A DNA stretch of 64,000 bases from Gammaproteobacteria bacterium (GTDB taxonomy: Bacteria > Pseudomonadota > Gammaproteobacteria > DSM-16500), in the NCBI GenBank assembly GCA_021324305.1, contig JAJPJI010000013.1, positions 62,001 to 126,000 of the forward strand. The letters run 5' to 3'. Shown here piece by piece: positions 57,800-64,000 of the stretch; position 1 is the stretch's first letter; every line of letters starts with the position of its first letter. The notes beneath the pieces are model-generated. The model did not search any database, was not told the origin of the DNA, and saw only the letters and a list, made by a program, of their open reading frames with translations. The translations under genes were made by a program, and so were the position numbers.

Positions 57800-57836
57800 A
57801 AAATCCCCTCGCCCTATCAGTTGAGGGGATTTTTTT
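57800..57836 (+). terminator. Intrinsic terminator after the HU-like gene
   Basis: AAATCCCCTC and GAGGGGATTT form a 10-pair stem around gccctatcagtt, followed by TTTT. On the minus strand the stem is followed by a T-rich run too (aaaaaaa complement), so it can also serve glmM. Confidence 0.85.
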
Positions 57837-57874
57837 CAGAGATAAACTTTCAGAGATAAACAGAAAAACCCGGA

Positions 57875-59230
57875 CTAGCCCAGTTCTTGCCTGACCTTTC
57901 CAGCAAGTTGCTCTGCAAGGCGCCTGACATGCCCTTCGTCCTCGCCCTCAACCATAATCCTGATTAATGGCTCAGTTCCGGAACAACGCAACAATACACG
58001 ACCTTTGCTGCCCAACTCTGCCTCGACTTCCTTGACCGCCTGTTCAATGCGCGGGTTATCAAGGGATTTATTCATACTGGTAAGCTTGACGTTAACCAGC
58101 ACTTGCGGGTATTTCACCAGTCCAGCCCTGATTTCAGCCAGTGACATGTTCTGATGACGCATTGCTGCAAGCACTTGTAATGCAGAAATAATACCATCGC
58201 CAGTTGTTGTCATATCCAGACTCACGATATGCCCAGAAGGTTCGCCGCCCAAATGCCAGTTGCGCTGGCCAAGCTCATTCATGATGTATCTATCGCCCAC
58301 CGCAGCACGCACAAATTCCAATCCCATTTGCGTAAGAGCCTGCTCAAGTCCAAGATTGGACATGACTGTTCCGACCACACCACCCTTGTGCAGCCGGCGT
58401 AACATTTTATCCTTGACGATGATATACAGGAGTTCATCGCCATCCAGAACATGCCCTCGATGATCTACCATTACCACACGATCACCATCACCATCCAGTG
58501 CAATCCCCAAATCCGCGTTAGACTCAAGCGTCTTTTTCCTGATTACTTCCGGATGCGTGGCGCCACAGTCCAGGTTAATATTCAAGCCATTGGGCTCAAC
58601 ACCAATTTCTATAATTTCTGCACCCAGTTCACGAAATACATTCGATGCGATGTGATAAGCGGCACCATGTGCGCAATCAACCACAATTTTCAAACCATGA
58701 AGAATAATGTCAGAGGAAACCGTACTCTTGCAAAATTCAATGTAGCGCCCTGGTGCGTCAACTACGCGAATCGCTTTACCGAGTTCTGCGGAATCAACAG
58801 TTGTCATGGGCTGTTCCAACTGTTCTTCAATCAGGAGTTCCACACTATCAGGCAGCTTGGTTCCCTGAGAAGAAAAAAACTTGATGCCATTATCATAATA
58901 CGGGTTATGAGATGCGCTGATGACAATCCCGGCCTGGGCACGTAACGTGCGAGTAAGATAGGCGATTGCCGGCGTAGGCATGGGACCTAGCAGGTGTGTA
59001 TCAATACCTGCCGCTGATAATCCCGATTCAAGCACCGACTCAAACATATAGCCAGAAATGCGTGTATCCTTACCAATCAATACCTTTCCGCTTCCCTGAC
59101 GTGCCAGTACCTTCCCGACTGCCCAACCAAGCTTGAGTACGAACTCAGGTGTGATCGGCCAAACGCCAACACGTCCACGAATTCCATCCGTGCCAAAATA
59201 ACGGCGAGTTTTTTGCGATGATTGGGTCAT
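57875..59230 (-). CDS. glmM: Phosphoglucosamine mutase
   Basis: 451 residues from the ATG at 59230, one base after the ftsH stop. The longer frame from 59308 would overlap fts[14 protein letters not shown] opens the domain. [17 protein letters not shown] holds the phosphorylated Ser (S107). [11 protein letters not shown] binds Mg, and GGEPSGHI and [14 protein letters not shown] are substrate motifs. GlmM makes glucosamine-1-phosphate for UDP-GlcNAc, which feeds peptidoglycan and LPS. folP, usually between ftsH and glmM, is absent. Confidence 0.97.
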   Translation of the reverse strand: MTQSSQKTRRYFGTDGIRGRVGVWPITPEFVLKLGWAVGKVLARQGSGKVLIGKDTRISGYMFESVLESGLSAAGIDTHLLGPMPTPAIAYLTRTLRAQAGIVISASHNPYYDNGIKFFSSQGTKLPDSVELLIEEQLEQPMTTVDSAELGKAIRVVDAPGRYIEFCKSTVSSDIILHGLKIVVDCAHGAAYHIASNVFRELGAEIIEIGVEPNGLNINLDCGATHPEVIRKKTLESNADLGIALDGDGDRVVMVDHRGHVLDGDELLYIIVKDKMLRRLHKGGVVGTVMSNLGLEQALTQMGLEFVRAAVGDRYIMNELGQRNWHLGGEPSGHIVSLDMTTTGDGIISALQVLAAMRHQNMSLAEIRAGLVKYPQVLVNVKLTSMNKSLDNPRIEQAVKEVEAELGSKGRVLLRCSGTEPLIRIMVEGEDEGHVRRLAEQLAGKVRQELG

Positions 59231-59231
59231 T

Positions 59232-61202
59232 TCAGTTAATGCTTGTACTGTTCGCTGAGGCAGTTCCGTTGTTTTCATCACCGAATTTAATTGATCCTTG
59301 TTCTTCATCAGACTTGCCAGAATTGGTGGTTACTGTCTCATCTGCTTTCTGATTGGTTTTATCCGAGGAATCTTTGCTGCGCCAGCTGGCAGGCTCACGA
59401 ACCGGCCGTCCAGCCATGATATCCTGAATCTGATCCTGACCGATGGTCTCGTATTTGACGAGCGCATCCGCCATGATATGTAACTTATCAATATTTTCCT
59501 TGAGAGTCCGTTCAGCACGCTGATAATTTCGCTCAATAATATCTCGCACTTCAGCATCAACAATACTGGACGTTGCTTCTGAGACATCCTTGTGCCTGGT
59601 AATCGAGTGACCCAGGAAAACTTCTTCATCGTTGCCGCCAAGTGTCAACGGCCCGACTTTTTCTGAAAGCCCCCATTTGGTAACCATATTACGAGCAATT
59701 TCAGTTGCCTTTTGAATATCATTAGATGCACCGGTGGTGACCTTGCCAGCACCGAAAATAATTTCTTCCGCCAGGCGGCCTCCAAACAGACTGGAAAGCT
59801 TGCTTTCCAGATACTCCCTGGTATAGCTGTAGCGGTCTCCTTCAGGCAGAAACATGGTGACACCCAACGCTCTGCCGCGTGGGATTATCGTGACTTTATG
59901 GACAGGATCATGAGAAGGCATCAACAAGCCAACAATGGCATGCCCAGCTTCATGGTAAGCAGTTAGCTTCTTTTCTTCATCTGTCATGACCATGGAACGG
60001 CGCTCCGCCCCCATGATGACTTTATCCTTTGCCTTTTCAAAATCATCCATATCAACGGCGCGCTTGTTGGCACGAGCAGCAAATAGCGCGGCTTCATTCA
60101 CAATATTGGCCAAATCAGCGCCTGAGAACCCTGGCGTACTGCGGGCGATGACAGCAACATCGACATCATCTGCCGTTGGAACTTTACGGCTGTGTACGCG
60201 AAGTATTTGTTCACGACCACGGACATCCGGCAGTCCGACAACAACTTGACGGTCAAAACGTCCTGGCCGCAATAACGCGGGATCCAGAACATCGGGCCGG
60301 TTGGTAGCCGCCACAACGATAACACCTTCGCTTCCCTGGAACCCATCCATTTCAACCAATAGCTGATTAAGGGTTTGTTCACGCTCATCATGTCCACCGC
60401 CCAAGCCAGCGCCGCGATGACGGCCAACCGCATCGATCTCATCAATAAAGATAATGCAGGGAGCTTGCTTTTTCGCTTGTTCAAACATGTCGCGAACGCG
60501 GGAGGCGCCTACACCCACAAACATTTCAACAAAATCAGAACCCGAGATAGTGAAGAATGGTACCTTCGCCTCACCGGCAACAGCCCGCGCCAATAGCGTT
60601 TTACCTGTTCCGGGAGGACCCACCAGCAATACTCCGCGCGGAATTTTGCCGCCCAGCCGCTGGAATTTGCCGGGATCGCGCAAAAAATCCACCAGTTCCT
60701 TGACTTCTTCTTTCGCTTCTTCACAACCAGCCACATCTGCAAAAGTAACTTTGACCTGATCAGCATTCAGTAATCTTGCACGGCTGCGCCCGAATGAAAA
60801 CGCTCCGCCCTTGCCCACTCCTGCCTGCTGGCGCAATACATATATCCAGATTGCGAAAATGACGATCCATGGAAGCAGACTTATCAGATGCGCCATTAAA
60901 CCAGGCTGCTCTGGCGGTTTGCCTTTGACAACAACATTCTTATCGATCAGATCCTGCAATAATGCAGCATCTTGCGGCATAGGAAGGTAACTGACAAATT
61001 TCTTGTTATTTTTGTAGGTTCCGCTAATATTCTGATCAGAAATTGTCACGGACTGGACATTTCCCTGTTTAACTTCTGTAATCAGGGCAGAGTAAGTAAT
61101 TCGTTGATCCGTTTCACGTCGAGGCCCGAAGTTATTGAATACGGAAATTAAGATAATCCCTATCACTAACCACAAAAGTATCGTCTTGATTGCATCATTC
61201 AC
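59232..61202 (-). CDS. ftsH: ATP-dependent zinc metalloprotease FtsH
   Basis: 656 residues. Two membrane helices (about 7-22 and 104-122) flank a small periplasmic domain. The AAA module has Walker A GPPGTGKT (about 193-200), Walker [12 protein letters not shown] and the SRH region [19 protein letters not shown]. The metalloprotease has HEAGH (about 418-422). The C-terminal 50 residues are acidic/Ser-rich and disordered. FtsH degrades SecY, LpxC, sigma32 and other proteins in E. coli. glmM follows immediately; folP is missing. Confidence 0.98.
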   Translation of the reverse strand: MNDAIKTILLWLVIGIILISVFNNFGPRRETDQRITYSALITEVKQGNVQSVTISDQNISGTYKNNKKFVSYLPMPQDAALLQDLIDKNVVVKGKPPEQPGLMAHLISLLPWIVIFAIWIYVLRQQAGVGKGGAFSFGRSRARLLNADQVKVTFADVAGCEEAKEEVKELVDFLRDPGKFQRLGGKIPRGVLLVGPPGTGKTLLARAVAGEAKVPFFTISGSDFVEMFVGVGASRVRDMFEQAKKQAPCIIFIDEIDAVGRHRGAGLGGGHDEREQTLNQLLVEMDGFQGSEGVIVVAATNRPDVLDPALLRPGRFDRQVVVGLPDVRGREQILRVHSRKVPTADDVDVAVIARSTPGFSGADLANIVNEAALFAARANKRAVDMDDFEKAKDKVIMGAERRSMVMTDEEKKLTAYHEAGHAIVGLLMPSHDPVHKVTIIPRGRALGVTMFLPEGDRYSYTREYLESKLSSLFGGRLAEEIIFGAGKVTTGASNDIQKATEIARNMVTKWGLSEKVGPLTLGGNDEEVFLGHSITRHKDVSEATSSIVDAEVRDIIERNYQRAERTLKENIDKLHIMADALVKYETIGQDQIQDIMAGRPVREPASWRSKDSSDKTNQKADETVTTNSGKSDEEQGSIKFGDENNGTASANSTSIN

Positions 61203-61657
61203 GTTGATAGACCTCTTTTAAAGCGTCATTCTGTACTTAAAATTTCATTGACCGCCAATGAACCGCGTCATCCAAATACACCCCGGTTCTTTTTTAAGTA
61301 TAAGTTAATCATACCTAAATGGGGGGCGTTAAACTACAAAAGTCACTCTGACCCATCATCATTCATGCCTGCCTGACCCATAACACACTGATTTTCTGTA
61401 GGCCATCACTATTATCTTAACATTTTTATTTTGCAATGCAGCCTGAAAATCAATATGTTACAGCCATTATCAGGCAAGAGTCGCCGGAATCTCCCTATTC
61501 AGAACCACCTGCTCACAATAATGATAATGAATCACTCAACACGTCCTATTCTATTGATTGATCAAACGCATCCCGTTCCCATTAAACTCAATTATAAGAT
61601 CATAATTGTCAATGGGTTCATCAATCCTGCACCGGGATAACCACAAAGACCATCTGG
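61203..61657. other. Gene-free region between rlmE and ftsH
   Basis: 455 bases upstream of ftsH. It contains a sigma32-like promoter candidate (61316-61342) and otherwise A/T-rich sequence. Two small frames overlap at 61431-61640 without a ribosome binding site. I see no RNA gene. rlmE-ftsH are thus probably not one transcript. Confidence 0.4.
61316..61342 (-). promoter_or_regulatory. Possible heat-shock (sigma32-like) promoter of ftsH
   Basis: On the ftsH strand CTTTTG (61342-61337) and CCCCATTTA (61324-61316) stand 12 bases apart, 114 bases before the ftsH start. The E. coli sigma32 consensus is CTTGAAA and CCCCATNT. The -10 match is good and the -35 is partial. Confidence 0.35.
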
Positions 61658-62278
61658 TCACCCCGTCTTTAATTCTCTTGCCAAAATATACACTTCTCGC
61701 GACCGGTCTCTTGATGCCTTCGGCTTGCGTATCGCTACCGATTTAAAGTGGCGTTTCATTTCTGCAAGCAGTGTGTCAAACCCTTCCCCCTGAAACACTT
61801 TTATCAGAAAGCCGCCATTTTTGCTCAAGACCCGCAAGGCAAAATCCAGGGCCAGCTCAGACAGGTACATCGCTCGCGGAATATCAATACTTTCGTTTCC
61901 ACTCATGTTTGGCGCCATGTCTGAAATTACCCAGTCAACCTTGGTATCCGACAATTTCTCATGCAGTATTTGCATGATGGCATCATCTGAAAAATCACCC
62001 TGGATGAATTCAACACCTTCGATTGGCTCCATGGGCAATAGATCAAGAGCGATCATTTTGCCTGCTGGCTTGATTAACTTTACAACCAGCTGTGACCATC
62101 CGCCAGGAGCAGCACCAAGATCAATGACTGTCATACCTGGTTTAAACAAACGGTATCGCTCCTGGATTTCGAGCAGCTTGTAAACTGCACGGGAACGATA
62201 ACCCTCTTGCTGCGCCTGTTTTACGTAGGTGTCAGTAAAATGTTCTTTAAGCCACCTGCGGCTGCTTTTGCTGGTCAT
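61658..62278 (-). CDS. rlmE: 23S rRNA 2'-O-ribose U2552 methyltransferase
   Basis: 206 residues. RlmE (FtsJ/RrmJ) methylates U2552 in the A loop. [20 protein letters not shown] is the N-terminal RNA-binding stretch. [19 protein letters not shown] binds [21 protein letters not shown] and [12 protein letters not shown] hold catalytic residues (K-D-K-E tetrad), and [12 protein letters not shown] ends the domain. Its ATG overlaps the greA stop by one base, so the two are coupled. Confidence 0.97.
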   Translation of the reverse strand: MTSKSSRRWLKEHFTDTYVKQAQQEGYRSRAVYKLLEIQERYRLFKPGMTVIDLGAAPGGWSQLVVKLIKPAGKMIALDLLPMEPIEGVEFIQGDFSDDAIMQILHEKLSDTKVDWVISDMAPNMSGNESIDIPRAMYLSELALDFALRVLSKNGGFLIKVFQGEGFDTLLAEMKRHFKSVAIRKPKASRDRSREVYILARELKTG

Positions 62279-62751
62279 TAAATGTATGCTACTTCAACTA
62301 TTTCGTAGACAATGGTGCCATCCGGCGTACTGACTTCAACAGTGTCGCCTTCGAACTTGCCAATCAGGGCTCTTGCGACCGGAGAAGTAACAGAAATTTT
62401 TCCGTTGCTGATATCAGCCTCATCCTCTCCGACAATCTGATAGGAAATCGACTCACTTCCCTCATTGGTCAATTTGATTGTTGCACCAAAAATTACACGT
62501 CCTGTATTTTCCATTTGCGAAATATCAATTACGTGCGCAATGGAAAGCTTGCCTTCTATTTCAAGGATGCGCCCCTCAATAAACCCCTGCTGTTCACGTG
62601 CAGCGTGATATTCAGCATTTTCCTTTAAATCCCCATGCGCACGCGCTTCCGCAATTGCGTTAATAATTCTTGGCCGCTCTACCTGCTTTAGCCGGTTCAA
62701 TTCTTCACGCAACTTGTCTGCGCCTTTTACTGTCATTGGTACTTTTTGCAT
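62278..62751 (-). CDS. greA: Transcription elongation factor GreA
   Basis: 157 residues from the ATG at 62751 (E. coli 158); a longer frame from 62781 adds ten non-family residues. GreA enters the RNA polymerase secondary channel and restarts backtracked complexes by cleaving the transcript. The coiled-coil N-terminus has [33 protein letters not shown] carries the acidic tip residues, and the C-terminal globular domain contains [18 protein letters not shown] and ends EIVEV. It heads greA-rlmE. Confidence 0.97.
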   Translation of the reverse strand: MQKVPMTVKGADKLREELNRLKQVERPRIINAIAEARAHGDLKENAEYHAAREQQGFIEGRILEIEGKLSIAHVIDISQMENTGRVIFGATIKLTNEGSESISYQIVGEDEADISNGKISVTSPVARALIGKFEGDTVEVSTPDGTIVYEIVEVAYI

Positions 62752-62819
62752 TCCTATCACCTCAAAACTCGATTTACACATACATCCACACCATCCATCC
62801 AGATATTACTGCAGCATGG

Positions 62820-63935
62820 CTACAGTTTCATATCATCGAAAAACTTTTTTACCTTATTAAACCAGGAACTGGATTTTGGACTGTGCTTATTGTTAACAGA
62901 CATGGTCTTATCAAACTGGGTCAATAATTCTTTCTGTTTCGCTGTCAAATTGACGGGTGTTTCAATCAACACCCGACACATCAAATCTCCTGGATCGCCG
63001 CCCCGAACTGAAGGCACCCCCATCCCTTTGACGCGAAACACTTTGCCTGTCTGGGTTTCTGAAGGAATCTTCAACTTTACCCGGCCATGTAGTGCAGGAA
63101 CCTCAAGCTCGCCTCCCAGTGCCGCTGTTACAAAACTAATCGGAACTTCACAGTATAAATTCTTTCCGTCACGTTCAAACAATTGATGCGGCTGAACCTG
63201 GATCTGAATATACAAATCACCTGACATTGCGCCAGATTCCCCAGCTTCACCCTCTCCGCTTAAACGAATCCTGTCGCCAGTATCAACGCCTTGCGGTATT
63301 TTGACTGACAGTTTTTTATTTTGCTTGTTTCTGCCGCGGCCATGGCATGTTGGGCAGGGAGTCTGGATGACGCGGCCCTTGCCATAACAGGTTGGACAGG
63401 TTTGCTGCACGGAGAAAAAGCCTTGCTGCATACGTATCTGGCCGTAACCGCCACAATCAGAACAGGTAACAGGTGACGTGCCTGGTCTGGCGCCAGATCC
63501 ATGACATTCCGCGCAAGAAGTAAGAGTAGGGATGGTTATTTCGGCTGTTTTGCCAAATACGGCGTCTTCCAGGGTGATTTCTAGGGTGTAATACAGATCT
63601 GAACCACGTTGGGGACCGCCTCTGCCGCCGCCAAAAATATCCCCGAAAATGTCCCCGAAAATATCTGTGAAATTCATGTTGCCGGGGCCGCCGCCAAACC
63701 CGCCCGCGCCATCAACGCCCGCATGACCAAACTGATCGTAAGCCGCACGACGCCTGCTATCTGATAGCACCTCATAGGCTTCTTTAATCTGCTTGAATTT
63801 CTCTTCCGCCGCCTTGTCATTTGCATTGCGATCCGGATGGAATTTCATCGCCAGGCGACGATAGGTTTTTTTAATTTCCTCTTCGCTGGCATTTCGGGTC
63901 ACACCTAGAGTTTCATAATAGTCACGCTTAGTCAT
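62820..63935 (-). CDS. dnaJ: Chaperone DnaJ (Hsp40)
   Basis: 371 residues, full length. The J domain has HPD at 33-35 (KFHPDRN). A Gly/Phe-rich segment lies at about 70-110. Four CxxCxGxG zinc repeats follow (about 138-205: [32 protein letters not shown]). The C-terminal substrate-binding beta domains end in the helical dimerisation tail. DnaJ delivers unfolded clients to DnaK and stimulates its ATPase. dnaK would normally lie upstream, beyond the window end. Confidence 0.98.
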   Translation of the reverse strand: MTKRDYYETLGVTRNASEEEIKKTYRRLAMKFHPDRNANDKAAEEKFKQIKEAYEVLSDSRRRAAYDQFGHAGVDGAGGFGGGPGNMNFTDIFGDIFGDIFGGGRGGPQRGSDLYYTLEITLEDAVFGKTAEITIPTLTSCAECHGSGARPGTSPVTCSDCGGYGQIRMQQGFFSVQQTCPTCYGKGRVIQTPCPTCHGRGRNKQNKKLSVKIPQGVDTGDRIRLSGEGEAGESGAMSGDLYIQIQVQPHQLFERDGKNLYCEVPISFVTAALGGELEVPALHGRVKLKIPSETQTGKVFRVKGMGVPSVRGGDPGDLMCRVLIETPVNLTAKQKELLTQFDKTMSVNNKHSPKSSSWFNKVKKFFDDMKL

Positions 63936-64000
63936 GGTCTGTATTTACCCATTCTTTCAATGTATTAATTCCATCATTCTCAAAATTTGCATGGCATTCT

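Noticed and set aside
61436-61561. 41-codon frame between rlmE and ftsH
   Set aside because: Protein-like composition but no ribosome binding site and no recognisable relative; too short to support.

Overview
The window looks like chromosome from an intracellular gammaproteobacterium of the order Legionellales (Coxiella/Aquicella-like). This is inferred from gene content, not from a search. The housekeeping genes are gammaproteobacterial in type and order: dcw cluster, secA-mutT, rplM-rpsI-sspA-sspB, dnaJ-greA-rlmE-ftsH-glmM, yraN-diaA-dolP. Scattered between them are genes typical of host-associated bacteria: three eukaryotic-like Ser/Thr kinases, an ankyrin-repeat protein, an F-box-like protein, a possible degenerate small-GTPase-like protein, a glucosylceramidase-family GH30 enzyme and multi-membrane-span proteins of unknown function. 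No Dot/Icm or other secretion genes are visible, so effector status is a hypothesis.

Layout. 1-5.0 kb: F-box-like protein, a divergent ParB homologue, secreted GH30 glycosidase, family-2 glycosyltransferase. 5.1-8.5 kb: complete dTDP-L-rhamnose operon in the order rmlA-rmlC-rmlD-rmlB. 8.4-12.2 kb: atypical SDR, kinase-like protein, palindromic repeat, small membrane protein. 12.4-18.3 kb: mutT, secA, a multi-span protein, ankyrin protein. 18.4-41.0 kb: dciA, then lpxC and a full-length dcw cluster read on the minus strand from mraZ (41.0 kb) to ftsZ (24.1 kb). The cluster lacks murF and ddl, carries a GTPase-like gene between ftsI and murE, and has two tandem kinase genes between ftsZ and lpxC. 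41.1-43.6 kb: a five-copy 10-bp repeat that fits a MraZ operator, RNase P RNA, an unknown two-gene operon, a second glycosyltransferase. 43.7-48.4 kb: rsmI, yraN-diaA-dolP and a PAS-PAS hybrid sensor kinase. 48.5-53.5 kb: a one-module NRPS (C-A-PCP) followed by an alpha/beta-hydrolase thioesterase with a long disordered tail. 53.6-57.8 kb: sspB, sspA, tRNA-Gln(CUG), rpsI, rplM, a secreted protein of unknown function, an HU-family protein with a lysine-rich tail. 57.9-63.9 kb: glmM, ftsH, rlmE, greA, dnaJ.

How it fits together. Most of the window builds the envelope: lipid II synthesis and septation (mur/fts), lipid A (lpxC), rhamnose for surface glycans (rml plus two glycosyltransferases), outer-membrane integrity (dolP) and Sec export (secA). 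A second theme is proteostasis and stress (dnaJ, ftsH, greA, sspA/B). The best candidates for undescribed biology are the NRPS/thioesterase pair, which could make an N-acyl amino acid or similar small molecule, the kinase pair inside the division cluster, and the repeat array upstream of mraZ.
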